NCBI GenBank assembly: GCA_024734555.1
Contig: JANPWX010019792.1
Coordinates: 693,531 to 757,530 of the forward strand
DNA: 64,000 bases
Reading direction: 5' to 3'
Origin: Trochalopteron elliotii
Lineage: Eukaryota; Chordata; Aves; Passeriformes; Leiothrichidae
Below the pieces are notes generated by a model. The model had not been told where the DNA came from and did not search any database. It saw nothing but the letters and a program-made list of their open reading frames with translations. The position numbers and the translations under genes were made by a program. How positions within the stretch are numbered: position 1 is the first letter of the stretch; each line of letters opens with the position of its first letter. Below are positions 12,201 through 27,200 of the stretch, piece by piece.

Positions 12201-15200
12201 AAACAGAAAATCAGAATTTTATTACTGTCATCTGTTGTAGACAAAATTTTAAGACAGGTCTCTGGGGCCAATTCAGACCCTGGTGGCAGTATCAAAGACT
12301 GCCCGCCTCCAAGAAAATCACTGCAACTCTCCATCTCAGTTAATTTCAACAGTGCTGAAGGCAACTCTGGTGAGTAAGAAGGTGGTTCAACACTCTAAGG
12401 GCAAGGCAGGATGAAGGTGAGAAGTGGAGCTCATCCCCTCCTGCATCATACAGCCCTGCTGTACGAAACCCACCACAGACACGGGGCAGGGAAGGGAGTC
12501 AAGAGTGTGCTGCAAGGAGCTTGCACTACACAGTAACTCCTACTTGGTGCTGCTCAGGATCAAGGCAGGGGTTTTCCCCTCTCTTGAAAGATAGGAAATG
12601 CAATCCTACTCCACACACACACAGTAGTTGAAGGCAGAAAGGAAAGCAGATGAAATGGTCCAAGCTGGAAAGTTAAGAGTCACAGAGGTCAGCTCCAGAG
12701 CTGAGAAGGGGCAATTATTTTCAAACCATGGGCCAACCCTATCTGAGCCTTTTTAACTACAATTAGGCAGCTGCATATTCAGTTTGGGTAGACCCAGGAA
12801 ACATCTGTATCCACCTAACAGGAACACATCAGATGTCTCTTATTGGGCCAATGTTATTTCACTTCAATGTAGACTGTTGGCACAAACCAACGTGCAGAGT
12901 TTATGCCTCTGGAAAAACTAGAGACTCAATCCACAAAATTAAATATCCTGAAAGCAACTGTGATTCAGGGAAGCACTGGGGCAAGATGTGCTGGTAGAGA
13001 CACCTTTATGAACTTGAAGTTCATATTTATCTAAGGGAGGAAACAGCAAAAACTAACATGAGTGAAGTCTTGATTTAGAGTAATTAGGAAAATCTATACT
13101 ATAGTTAAGGATACACAGCCAGCTCAAATCTGCCTCAAAACTGAAATTTATCAAAATGTTTTCTATAAACTCAAAAGCCAATACAAAAACAATTGCTAAC
13201 ACATCTAGTATAAACAGTTGTTCCAGGGTGGGAAAACAGAACCCTCCTTGCAGCCACTGCAATTGCTTGGAGACAGAACTTGAAAAGCAAAATGATTTAT
13301 AAACAAATGGGAGAGAGCTCCCATTGATTGTTCTCTCTTTTTTATGTCCAGAAAGGAAACAAAACTACTGGCCAACTGGACTAGGAACATTCTTTTACTT
13401 TCAGTAGTTTAATACATGATTAATGCTATGCTTGGAATAAACAAACAACCTACACACAGCATACAGGGTGTGATTCAGACCTTAGACAAACCTTCAACTT
13501 GAGAAACTTAACTGATTTAACAGATACTGTGAGATAAACATCCAGCATACAGCTTTGAAACTGGCACTGTAAAATTATTAGAAAGCAGAAAATAAATGCA
13601 AATATATAAATGCCAATGTTAAAGAAGAAACAAATCACAATTGTTAGGTTTATTTCAAAACGACCTACAGGGAATACCCTGTACAACATGACTTCCACTC
13701 TTTCCTCATCACATAGTAAAGTGAAATCCCTACAGATAAAGTCTTCATTAAGCCTTCTCAACATACTTCAAAACCAATCTCAAGATTTTGTCAGACAACT
13801 TTTAACAGAAGTGTATTTCGAAAATACACATTCCCCCCGATCCCTTCAAACATTTTTCCAGGGAGCTGTAACCCACACATAGAGGCTTTCAGCTTTTCTT
13901 GCATCAGCCTGTGGGTACCAAGTGCAGAGCCTTTAGTGGCAGAGGTGGGGACACACTGTAGGGAGGGGTAGGGAGCTGCTGCTGGCATTTGCATTGTGGC
14001 TGCACCACGGCGGGTGTGCTGTGACACAACAGGAACATACTCAGAAAAAGGGCATTTAGTGGGAAACCACCCTGGCAGAAAATACCAGGTTCTCCTCAGT
14101 CTTCTCCTTGGAGCACCAACAGCACAAAAAAGGTAAAACGTGGACACTGCCCTCATCACAGAGAGTAGAGCTGAGTCTCTCTCCTGTTTAACTTATTCAC
14201 AATCAGCACTGATATTTATATATGATCATAATTTACACGTGTGGAAGCAGTGAGGGGAAGCAAATACTTTTATAGCATGCAAAACAAGTTCACTGGCTTT
14301 GCACCAGTATAGCATTACAAGTCTGGTATTTTTCCATTTTTTCAGTGAAGGAGCACTTTGTCTTGCTCTTTGTCTTTTCTCAGTACTGCAGACTACCAAG
14401 ATGTCACAAGCAGAAAGCAGCTGCAACACTGGCATGTCTGATCTACTTCAACAAGTTTGGAAGAAACGAAATGTAATTTATTACAGCCTATTTATGTCTG
14501 CAACAATTACCCTTCAAAAGCTGAAGAACAATGTAATTGAAGGTACATGCCTTCTTCCCTGCAGAAACCTCAAACAGCCTCAGGCAAGAGCCAATACAGA
14601 TGTAGTACAAGGCATTAAGAGAGTGTTGGATGCTGTAGGCAGCAATTATCCTGGTATTTAAACAAATCTATCGCTCATCAGGAAAGCGTTTAGCGCAGTA
14701 GTCGGAGCGAGACAGGCTGACACGGAGCACAGCTACTTAACTGTCCCCTCCAGCGATTACACTTCCTCAGACTGAGAGCCATGTCAAATTAAACAACTAC
14801 ACATTGACTTTTCACTTCTACCAACATTAAGGTATGATTGACAGTTCTTGGATGCTGTAAGGTAGTCATTATAATCAGCCAATATACTGTTAGCTAATTT
14901 GTGGTGCAGTTTTTTTTGCCCCCCCCTATTCTGAGCCGTTTCTCTTGGACTATTTTTACAGTGCCCTATAGATAACATCTGCTTTGGCTTTTTGCAGAGC
15001 CACCAAAATAAAAGGTCACTGCCACCACGAGACCCCTGTGTGAGAAAACAATACACAATTAAGTGACTTGATCTGGTCTACAAAATGCCATTTTTTTTCA
15101 GTACTGGCCCACACCCATTCAACTCAAATTTGGAGATGTCTGGACAGCAACAACTGGATGCTAACACTGCAAGAGATACTGCTGATGTGCCATGTAGAGT

Positions 15201-18200
15201 ATTTTTCCTAATTCCTGCCCTAAGTCATGGAGATCTCTGGTCTATGTAAAGCAGACACTGCAAGAGCAAGCAGTCACCTGGCAGAATGGGAAATTAAATG
15301 ACAAGCTCTACAGAAGTGGTCTGAGTACATATTGATAGAGACCTCAAGACCCTCCTGAGGCCATTACAGCATCCCTGTGACAGGACACCACTTACTAATA
15401 CCTGAAGGCTGCAGCTCAGCCAAGTTACTAGAAATTGAGCAGATACATAAAGCAGTCAAAGTTGTGAAGAAATACACCCCTTTGATTTTATATGCAACAT
15501 TCTGCTCCCAGAAACCACTATGTTGTAAGTGACAGTTTTACTATCTACTCCACTAATTCAAGCCACAAAAGTAATGGTGTCCAAACTTCCCCTTCCCAAA
15601 ATGAGTAAAAAAAAAATTCATAAATAATATTTAACACTTTTACCACCACTGCTGCCATCTCCTGCCCATCCTTACCTTCTGTCCTCCCTAAGAAACCTCA
15701 CCAGATTAGTTAAAGCCTCTGGTAAAGAAGTAGGTGAGATTAATACTGTATCATTAAGCTAATTATGAATACAAATAAGACTAGAATGTTACTGGCAAGC
15801 CTGGAAGCCTCTATACTTACATGATTAGTGAAACTGAAGCTTTACCTTCATATTGGCCGTAGCAGAACCAAAGATCAACTTTGGCTTTTTTAGATAAACG
15901 TAGCAGATCAACAAAACAAAATTAGTACTTAATAAACATATTTGTGAAAACTGTTCTGAGCTAGAAAAGTACAATTTCACTGCAATATTAGCACTTAAAG
16001 CAAAAACAAGTGTAGGAACTGAAAACAGGTGAGGAGGACAAATGGAGTATAGTTATCCCTCCTGGCTGCTAGTAACAACTGCAGTCCCATCCCTTTCTCC
16101 ACTTCTGAACTATATTTAATACTTGAGCACAGGTCTCAGAAATCTAAAATTAAATGTAAGAGTATTTCAAATATATCTCCGCCTCTGGTTGGAAAGTCAG
16201 GCAATAATAAAACCAAAAGACTTCAGTGAAGATTCCAGAAAATGACAGCTTTGTTTAAAACTCAGAAGATAAAGCGTCACAGCACTTAAAGACAGTGAAA
16301 TATAGCTGAATTCACAGGCTTTGCAGAACAGCACTGAAATAAAACCACACAAAATCACAGGAAGCATTAAAAACTTCGCTGGTCTGTCTCAAATATCTTC
16401 TTTCTTTTTAAACCGTTAACTACTACCAAAGTACCTTAACTTTTACTGAAGCAAGTTATTGTCCTTGTAGGCCAACCAGCATAAAGTGCTTTCCACTTTA
16501 TGCAGCTATTATTGCTTAACTCCAGAGGTGTTTCTCAGACCACCAGATGCCCAAGACAGCACATTTATCTCCAAACACTCAGTCTCAGCTTACTGATACA
16601 TGACGTGTCTTGGCTGTATTTTGCACTGACTTCCCACGTATGTAATTACAAAAAGGCACATACTATTTTATCCAATTCTCAATGACCTTGTGTCCACACT
16701 GCAATTGAAAGGACCAACACAAGCAGGGAGAACACGTCCAATCCCAGCACACAGCCAGGTGCACAGTAACTTCTGTAGTTTCTGTATTTTAAAGCTTCTG
16801 CCTAAGTTTTCCCCACATCTTCTGGCCCAGTGCTTCATCTTCCAAGCTCTAGGAGACATTTACACATAAAAACCCCCACAGAAACCAAACCTGTTCAGCT
16901 CTGTTTCGGTGGTTACCAACCAACTGCATCATCTCTACCATAGATAAAAAACTCTTTGAAAAAAAGAACTGTTCGAAAACAAATGGCTACTTCACAGGAG
17001 AGATAATGCTATAATGCAACACATTAACAAAATACTGAAATACTTACTAAGAAACAGCACAAACATAAGACAGGGTCCCATCAGAGAAATCTGTGAGCCT
17101 ATACAGAATGTGAGCATAGTGTATGTGTATCTGTATATCCACGTATATCGATATAGGCACCCACACACAAGTGCAGGTATGTGTAGATTATATATATTAT
17201 ATATATAAAGCTAACTTTCAGTCCTCAGAAAACAAAAGCTATCCCCATATAACAGCCAAATTCCTACATAACTCAATTTGGACATCTCATCTGGTGTGAA
17301 CTGCACTCATTCCCAGTGTAAACCCCAGCGCGCTCTGCAATGATATACTGTAATGTCACATCGCAATCTGGATTTACTATAAAGGGCTGCTGACGAGTTT
17401 CAGAGCAGTAAACATTGCTGCGAGGTGTATTTCACACTGAGCTGGTTTTTATGAAGAACACTTCACTGCCCAGCCACGGCACCCAGATGATGAATGGTGA
17501 AAGATGCATGACAAGCTTCATCATTGTTTGTAAATCTTAACTGTTCCTGCTCACTAACTCTGCAGGCAATTTTCAAAGACAGCGGCCGACAGAAGGACAG
17601 CACAGCTTTCCTGAAGGTTATTCAACTTGTACTTGGCCTGAGCTATGCCTGTGAGGAGCACTGGAAATAAACTCGTGGGCTACACTGAATCATAGAATTA
17701 AAAATGTCTGATGGGCAGGCACGCTGATGGTTGCCAAATTAAGAAAGCCCATTAAGTAGCCTTGGTACCTCTGCCCTACCCTGCCCTGCAGGGTTACATA
17801 TATCAAGTGTAGGGGACATACTTCAGTATTATTTACACATGCAATATAAATATGTGTATTTATAAACAGGCAGAATTAATTATGTGCTGTCTGGTCCTGC
17901 TCCCACATTCCCTGTTATCCTGAGCAGTTACACACAGCACTCCAACATCCCCCAGAAACTTTGCCCACTGAGTGTAGGAAAGCTACTTCTCTTCTGTCAT
18001 AAGTTTGCTTTTCGGACAGGGGAAAGGAAAAGACACAAAACTTACAGCATGCAAGCATGGCAGTGGGAACAGATGCTACCTTTCTTTGTTTCCCCTGAGA
18101 TTACTCTGGAGCAGCATTATGGATTCCAAAAACCACTTTCAAAGAATCACAATTCAGCTCCCTGAAAGAGTCAAGGCTAGCCTATACTACAAAGACTTAG

Positions 18201-18262
18201 TTGTTCTTTTTCTTTTACCTTTTTGTTTTAGAACTCAGTAACAACACCTCTTTTGCTAGAGG

Positions 18263-18298
<36 letters not shown>

Positions 18299-21200
18299 TT
18301 TTGTTTTGTTTTGTTTTGTTTTGGTTTTTTTTGGTTAGAGTTTCACAGTCTGCATAGGGTTATTTTATAAGCACACGAAGCTGTAAGAAGAACTAGCTCA
18401 GATGCAGACTCTCACCTGAGCTGCAAAACTGACATGATGGCATGAACTGCATGGTGGTCTAGACAGGCTTTCACACATTGAAAAGATTAGAGCTGAATAT
18501 GGAGTTCTCTCTTCTTTTAACCAGAAGAATTACAAGGATGAAACTACACATTAAAGCAAAGCAAAGCAAAGAGGCCAGTGGTTATCACTGTTACAACTAC
18601 AAATCATGCCTGGGTAATCACTACTGTCCTGACAAGATGGCTTCATTTGTTCTATCACTTTATGGAAAAGTCTGATGGTTGATTTCTACCAATTTCTGTC
18701 ACAGTGGGAAAAATTCTGTATCCAGAGGTAATAAATTTAGAGCATCAATGCCATACCAGATGTGAAAGAAAGCAGCTCAACTGGTAAGTGTTGATTTTTC
18801 TCAGTGAAGGACCCAACATCCTTTAAAGCATGAAGAAAAACCCCACACAGCCTCACCAGCTACAGCAACATCCACCATCTGACATAAAGAGCAGCTCACA
18901 CATGCACAAAGTTAAGCCCAGAGGTGCAGTGGGTATAAACCACTGTTCTCTCAACATATGGCCCTAAAATGTTTTTAACTGCAGGAGGCACTGAGAAACC
19001 TCCCTCTGCTAAGAGAATGCAAAGCAGAAGAGGGAAGGTGTCCAAGGAAAGCTAACAGAGCCATTATGTGTTACAGGACAGCACACTGGCAGGTGCACAG
19101 AGAGATGCTGAGGCCCTGGGCAGGACCGAGGTGGCACCACTCTCCCACTGCCAGCTCCCTGCTGCACCCTCACTGAGGCTTTCCCAGCTGGAATTGATGG
19201 GATACTGCAAAATTCTTTTCATAGAAGGAAACTGAAGAAGTAGAGATTTTGGCAGTACACATAAACGCATTGCTTTGGATGTGGCACCCACCTGGGCCAA
19301 CTCTACCACTGATTTAAGTTTCCTCAGAATAGAAGGGCTCTCCTCAAACCCTTGTTTTAGCAACTCAAAGCCTGAAACTCATAATAAAATGAAGGCCTCA
19401 ATTTCTAAAACGCTGCATCATTTGATCCACACAAAATACTGAACAATGGAGAAATACATCCCATGAAGAAAAACTCTTTCACTGATAACTATGGATGTGG
19501 TTTTGCACATGTGGGGGGATGAGGTGCCACTGGGAAATGCTGAAGGTTCAGGCTGTCCCACTCTCTCCTGCTGGGATGATGAAAAATGCAGGTATTCCCA
19601 CACAGTTTCCATGAGAGCTTAAAATTCCTGCTAGGGGCTGCTACAGCCTCAGTCCAGAAATATCTATGTTTCTACAAAAACAGGTGGAAAGCCTTCCAAA
19701 ACAGAGTTTTTTCTGCTACTCTTGAGGCAGGACCACTGGCTGCTCCCAGATCCAACAGCAAGGGTTTGTCAGTCATCCTGACACGAATCAGCAAAACCTG
19801 TGAACCAGTAATTCTGCCAGTATTTCTGCAATCCAATGCAAAGCTGCTCTGTGTGCTTTTCAGTGAGCATAACATAAATGCTGCATTTAGAGAAGAAGCT
19901 ACTAAAACGAGCCTTTTAATCAGGACTGAACTAAAGAAGAATGAAAAAAAAAAAAGCTCATATTATTTTATTTCTAGGAATTCCCATCAGACCTTATTAA
20001 GTTATTTTAATATTGCTCACATCTTCACTAATACAACCTCATTTAGAACACAGACCAGTAATTTGTAAAAAGACTTCCACACACAGAAAAATGAGCTTAT
20101 ACTGAATATGCCTTACACTCTCAAATGTATTTTGACAGCTGCTGTTACAACTATTGAAATTATCAAGTATGATTAACGCTGTCATTAATCAGGGTTGACA
20201 ACCTGATTAGTTTAAAAGATAAAAAAAGGCCATGCTCAAAAACTGTCTGTTCAGCTACACCCAAAATTCAAATTTTTTATGAAAATAACATGCTAAAAAG
20301 TCATTTGCCTGAAGAGATCTTTAAAACATTGCCATGCGCATGCAACATAATTAAAGGCATGCAAACATAATACAAAATCTGCTCACCATCCTTGTAATCA
20401 GTGCCAAAGGGAAGCTGCATACAGCACAGCCATTGAGGACTGACATTTCTGTAAGAAACAGAAATGAGAATGCACAAAAAAATAAACAGTTGCCCCAAGG
20501 TCAAGTGACCCACTTGAATTAACTGTTGAAGATCTACAGATTTAGATCTCAACCCCTTTCCTCTTCTTTGGTGTTACTTCAAAACCTATTGCTAAGAGTT
20601 TGATGTAAAATGATAGTGGATATTAGAGTCCTGAATTTTCAGCAAACACTGCTTGCTCTTTCATCATTAAGGACAAATATTCTTGAGTAGAGGCCACTTT
20701 TTATGCAAAACATGCACAGACAGACACACATACCTAACACACGAGCTAAACACCGATGAACTTTGGGGTGCAAAATTTTATCCTCCCCGTGCTGTGCTGC
20801 TGAAACCCTTCCAAACTCCAGGTGATTTCTGGTAATGCTCTCCACAGAGGTGCACAGAAAAGGAGTAGAAGGGAGTATGTGCCACACCTGACAACACTTG
20901 GACTGCCTGGGACTGAAGCAGCTACTCTTAACCTTATGCAGATTGTGGTCAGGCAGCTGACAGAAGAGAATTTGGGCTATTAGCTACAATTTTGCTACAA
21001 CCTTCTCCCAGTTCCTAAGAACTTTATTAGCACAGCTTTGTCAGTGCATCTCCCCACTGGCTGCTAATTAAGAGCAGACACAGGCAAGGCTTTTTGCTGT
21101 TCTTTGGGGTAGTTTCTCAGCCATATCAAACCAGCCTGCTCTGTCTGCAGTGCCATCTTTCTAACTTCAATGCTTGCAGAAAGCAGGTCAGGTTCAAGCA

Positions 21201-24200
21201 AATGGTCTCAATGACCTTTTGCTTACCAGGACTTCTTGACCTCTCTCAGGTCAAGATGTCCTGGTAGAAGGTGCCACGTGTGTCTCTGAAGTGTTTCTTG
21301 TTTGTCAATGGCATTCACTTCTAGGACATAAGTTCATGCAAAATTACAACACACAGGAAGCCGCAACAAAAGGGAATAACTTTGGTGCACAAAAACTCAT
21401 TGGGGAAAAAAAACATCCAATCTTTCCATCTCTTATGCATGTTTCTGGGGCACACAGCATTCCTTGCATTCCAGCAATGTTTCTGTCAAAGTGAAACTTT
21501 TTATCTTAAACGGGGAGACTGCTTCCAACATGCCCTTTCTTGTGGAACTACTGGAAGAGCCTTTTTACAGGGCTTTTGCCATGGTTCAGCACTGCTGTTG
21601 ATACAGCATCCAAGCACAGAAGCAAGGGTGAGTCTCTCAATGCAGATTCTGGAAATGTCTGTGTCACTTTCACTTCCACAGCTGTAAAACTGGGATACCT
21701 GCTATTTGAGCTCTAGAAAGGACTGTGAAAAAGTATTTTAGTGCTGGAAGCTGCTATGCTGACACAGAAAACCTGTTACCAGAAATGTTCTTCTTCATAA
21801 AATGATGTTTGCTTATTTACACAAAACTGCTGATGTTTCCTTCATCAAACTACCATCTTTTCTTACAAATCTCTGGGAGAACTTTCAGACTTCTGCTTAA
21901 TGTTTAGCTGCAAACACAGCACTGCTCCCATGCTTCATTCCTTGTATTTCCAACACTTACGACACTTAAGACAGGAAAATAAAAAATTCAAATCTGTCCA
22001 GCAGCTGGAACAGAATTTTAAATGCAAGACATCTTTTTTACCACAGCCAGACATGTGGTGTAATTATCCCAACATTTCACACGATGATAGAGAGGAGGTT
22101 TTACTCCATGCCAACTTTAAGAACAGGTAGCTACTCTAAAATCTGAAGAGTCTGCAGATACAGGGATGTTTATTCTTTGCATCTTTCTGTTTGAACACTG
22201 AATTTTTCTGCCACTTTCCCAGACCTGGAAAATATTTTCATACAGATAAGCAAATCCTGAACTTTCATGCAGTGGCAACAGGAGCCAGAGTGAGGCATGT
22301 ACCTTGCATGTGCTTTCTTGCTCTCTCAAACCAAGGTCTTGTGTGGGTTATTTCACAAATATAAATGCTGGAGAGGCTGACTGAAAATCACTGGAAGGTG
22401 TTAGACTACTCTGGGTAGTGAGTCAAACCCAAGAAGCCTCATTATTAAAAAAAAAAAGACAACAAAAAACAAGCATGCAACTGTCCCATAGAAATCAATG
22501 GGAACAAAGTATTTTTGGCTTTTGGAAATGAAATACCTTGTTGTGTCCCACTCTCACTTCCCCACTTCTCAACTTGTCTTCCAAAACCATGCTTTTGCAT
22601 GCACATGCACAAGATTTGACAACCTTCTCATACGAATTTTCTTCCCACTGCTTTTGCAGGAAAAAGGAAAAGGAAATTATTTTGCAATACTGAGTAAAAA
22701 ATCCCCCTCCTACCTAGAAATTACTGGCTAAAACTTACAACTTGGTGACCTAAGGAAGCCCTCTAAAAACATCCTTTTGCTGTTTATCATTGGTTCATCA
22801 ACTTCTTCTCCCCTTCTTCCCCAGTTTCTGCTGAAAGGGCAGCAGCTGTGCTTAGCTGGAAGCAAAACATTTTACTTGGAAACACTTCAGACTGCAAGGA
22901 GGTTGACTGATGGTATTTTGCCACACAAAAGATGTCAGTTATGTTTATTATTATTACTATATGCAAGACAGTGTAAGATGTCATGACAGTCCTGTACAGG
23001 TGCTAGAAGCTTCCAGGGATCTTCACATCATTGGCAAAAAGAAAGTGTAACTCTGTTAGTGCATCTCTCATCCCTTCTACTGTAACTGGTCTAAGCAAGC
23101 AGTTAACTCACCAGACCAAAACTAGTTAAAAGGTCTCATCCAAACACCAAGACCACACGTGAACTGGCAAAGCCTCTATAATCCTGAATTTGCAGCTGAC
23201 TTGTGGGTAACAGACTGTATGTGTGTAAGGCCACTGCAGATTTGTGCCTGGGAATTTAACAGCCACTTTTGCTAAAGATGCATATTTAGGATATTTTGAA
23301 AATTTGGCTAAAAAATCAGGTTTTTTATTTTGACCTGCAGCTCTTCTAAGCACACTGTTACCCTCCTGCAAAATTTCTGGGTAAGAAATAGGTAAGTCTT
23401 TATAGAGATCTTAAAAATATAGTCACAGGTTTGCTGAAGGAGTTTAGGTGAAGTTTTACAGTCTACATTATATAGCAAATTAGATCTGATGGTCCTAATG
23501 TTCCCTTCTGGATCTAAAATCCATCAATACATATTGTTAAAAAGAAAGGAAGCCTCTGAATATGATTACCACTTCAAACATACAAAAGGAATGAATAAAG
23601 TATGATTTGCTTCTTTAAAACACACACTAGAGTTGTATTCAGCAAGTAGCAACCACTAACCCTGCAGAAACATCTCATTTAGGCTTCATAACAAAGGAGT
23701 CAGGCACTGGACAGAAAGCTCAGCCTGAAAATCAACAGAGAAATACTTAAGAATGTGTCTTTTGTAGGAGACAGCAACTGCAACATGTGCAGCCAATATA
23801 CTGGGGAAATGACCCACCCTCTTGAATACACAGCATCTACTCAGCACTCACACAGGTGACAACAAACAGGCAACAAGCTTCCAACCCTCTAAGGTCTGTG
23901 AAAAGCACCAGAAGAAAAATGTCATGGAAGAGTAAATCATATGCTTCCTGAGGATATATTTTGTCTGTAGGCAGAGTAAGCAAAAATACCTCCTCCAAGA
24001 ACATGCCTAAGAAAGAAGATGTTTCTAAGAAGCATGATCCTGGTATGGATCATGGCTATGGTCCTGCTCACATGTTCAAATTTCTTCCAAAAACATTCGT
24101 GCCTCTTTCACCTACTAGCTCCCTGCTATGGAAAAACACTTCTTCAGAGTCTAGAAAATGCTGTTTGATCTCAGTAAATTACATCTCACTGCTTGTCGGT

Positions 24201-27200
24201 TTCTGATTGATGGTGTAACTTAGGGAACAATATCTGTGTGTGGAATAGTGTCTGGAGAAGCAGTCAGGGATTATTGAAAATACAGTATTTATGCAGTTTA
24301 AAAATCAGTGGAACATTACGTATGATTTTTTTTCTACAGTGATGAAAAATTACTGAAGTGCATTTGGGAACAAAGGGTGTAAGGTCTTTTGTCTATTTTT
24401 AAAAACACTTGGCTGGTAAGACTTCTTAGTGAGTTAGTAGTGATGGATGCAAGAAAAAGTGTCAACTGCAGTTGAGCATAAAACCAACTGCTTCTCCAAC
24501 CAATGGGCAGAGAGGAAGATGTCACTGTTCAGTGGTGGTTAAAAAAGAGGGAATAAAACAAAGTTGAAGAAAAGAGAAGGAAAATGAACCAAGGATCACT
24601 GATTTCTCTAAGCCATTTAAAATTACTGGAGAAGGAGGAAAAGTCTAAGGTTTCATCACACCATGTATTGTTTCTTCACCTATCTAACATGTCATAGTTA
24701 GTTGGGAGACTTTCAGAAACAGCCACTATGAAAGAACAGCTACCACCTGAACAGAAATTATTCTGGAGTTAGTGAATACAAGGGCTCAGTGCTGACTGAC
24801 ACGAGCCACAGGTATGATTTCATACACACCTCACCTTCCAAACCATCATTTGAATCCTTAAGGTCCTGTCATCACAAAACCACATGACACAAACAAAACA
24901 GACACCAGGACTTCAGCCAAGACTGAGAAAAATTATGGAACCTACACAACATACATCCTTCCACCAGACAGAAAGGGGAGAAGACTAATTACAATGCAGA
25001 AGGAAAGAGAAGCAAATGAGGATGGACGCTGTTATCAGTGCTGTGACTCTGTGAAATGAAAAGCCAAACAAAAACAACCCACTGAAACTTGGCAGGTGTA
25101 AAGTAAATGAAAAAATAATAATTCCCATGGACCATTCAAAATTAAACTGCCAAGTTCACTGATTGGTACAGATAAACAAAATGAGTGAAAAGCTTATTGT
25201 CCTGGCTCAGGATCCTTTTGCATGCTGGAGAGTGTGAAGATTTTGCTCTCTGTTTCTCTTACTTCTCCAGCAACAGTTACTGACCTGATCCAGGGATGGA
25301 GAGGCAGCTCAGTGGAGTTGGATTACTCCAGCAGAGCCATGCTAATACCTGTGTTAGCACTGTCTGCTATGGGAGTAAGAGAACAAGGAAGGGTGAGAAA
25401 CACTGTCAAAACCACAGGATAAATTCACCAATGCTGGAAATTACTGCAGATTAGAGTCAGTAATCCTTAGGAGAGCCTGAAACACAATATGAAAATAAAG
25501 ATTTATCTGCAGTAGTTTTAAATTAAGTAACATGGTATTATGAGTTTGAAAAAAAAAAACAACAAAAAAATCAGAAGAAGCAAGTCTACAAAGGGCTTCA
25601 TTTTATGGTTGAGATGCAGGATAGTTCCTACATGTGGTTCAGAAAGGACGGCAAAGGCTGAGTGGGAGGCCTGCAGAAAAAAGATCACAGCATTTCTGAG
25701 AAAAAAGGTTATTCTGAGTTTGGAGCAAAGAACATTACTTACTCCTGTGAGGGATCCATGTGGCAAACACCAAAGACAGCACCTCAAGTGCTGTACAACT
25801 GAAGAGACATACTAAGTGTAGAAGGTACAGCTAGCTAACTGGACTCCTGAACCATGAGGCTTTCTAAAGTGCAAGACTGCATGACCCTACACCATCAGCC
25901 TTACTCTGCCACCACACCATGAGCCTTCCAGAAACCAGCCACTGTCTTCAAAATAGCTATTTTATGATGCTCAGCTTCCCTCCCAGCAGCAACCCCACAC
26001 CTCCTGGGTGCAGCTCAAAGGCAGGGTGGTGGCACACACCCCAGTGGGTGCACTTACCTCTTGCTTTTGACTCCGAGGAGGAGGGGATATCCTCAGAGGT
26101 CAGGATTTGGGGGAGGCACATGGGAGCTCCTACGCCCTGTCCCAGGTAGGAAGCAGGTGGGTAGTAGGAACACATGCGGTACTGGGAGCTGACAGCGTGG
26201 TGTCTCTCCATGCCTTTCACCTGTCAGGACAGAGAAATGCAACAGCAACCTGTGAAAGCCAAGCCCCAGTGGCACGGGGCACCCTGCTATCCCTGCCCCC
26301 CACCCCTCCATGGCTTTGAAGGAGGTCACAGTGGGTGCATGGGGGTAAAATTCTGACACGCCAGCCTTGGGTTTTTGATTTGGTGCCTTCACAGTCTGCC
26401 CACACTGACCAGCTAGAGGTGGTGTGGTATGAGATGTCAGCCAGCAGCAGCAGCAGATCTATGGCTGTTTTATCTTACTACAGATGGAGGTGCATCTGCA
26501 CACAAACAAGTACCTTCACAGCAAGCAGCCTCCTGCCAAGTCCCCAGATTATGGCACAGACAAGTGTATACACCTGGCCAGTGTCAGAGGTGAGGTGTCC
26601 ATCCAGCTCCTACTCCTCCCCAAGGACTAACCCATCCCAGACTGGTGGTCACTGCTCTGCCAGGGACCTGCTGGGTGGCTAAGCAGGACAGTCTTATTGA
26701 CCAACTCCCACAGGATATGTTCCAAGGCATTCAGCAGTGACATACACAAAAACAAACACACTGTTTTTCTTACAACACTGAAAAAAGAAAGCTGTGTTTA
26801 GACTACACAGGAGGCCAGTTGTGAAGCCACAACTGGACACCAGCCATCAGGTCTGCCATGTCAGCACAGCATCCACCAGATACCCCTTCTCCCCTCCCCA
26901 GACTGCAGCAAAGTGACAACACTCAGAAATCAAAGTTTATCCTACCCCAACGCCCTGATATCATCCAAACTGATTTCCTCAAAGAATGCTTTCCTAAATT
27001 TGTGTTTTATGAAAGAACTACCCACTACTATTATTTCTTACAAACCCCTACAATGCAACGTGGCCTCTGTGCTCCAAGAATGCAGCCAAAACCCTTCACA
27101 AGACTCACATTTTCAACAGGAAAGGTAACACTAGCTGGGTTTCCTTAAGTATGCTGGGAAGTGAATGACTGAAAGATGGAAATCTTCTGGGCAGAGACAA

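Larger units (their letters stand above)
221..26057 (-). other. DMRT1: DMRT1 intron 4 (25.8 kb)
   Basis: The donor is GTAAGT at the right end and the acceptor CCCGCAG at the left. It contains a solo LTR (2922-3599), CR1 fragments (9463-9820 and 23455-23530), a poly-T/TTTTG repeat (18264-18334), a hairpin (21224-21266), and CpG-dense or conserved-looking blocks at about 530-1030, 14665-14756 and 17320-17650. The rest is unremarkable AT-rich unique sequence. Short open frames across it are not supported by codon structure, splice context or similarity to proteins I recognise. Confidence 0.9.

Noticed and set aside
17690..17715. AATCATAGAATT resembling a CR1 tail
   Set aside because: Only about 12 bases match and the following sequence is not CR1.
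19586..20068. Open frame of 160 residues on the plus strand
   Set aside because: Low-complexity chance frame in intron 4 without similarity to any protein I know.
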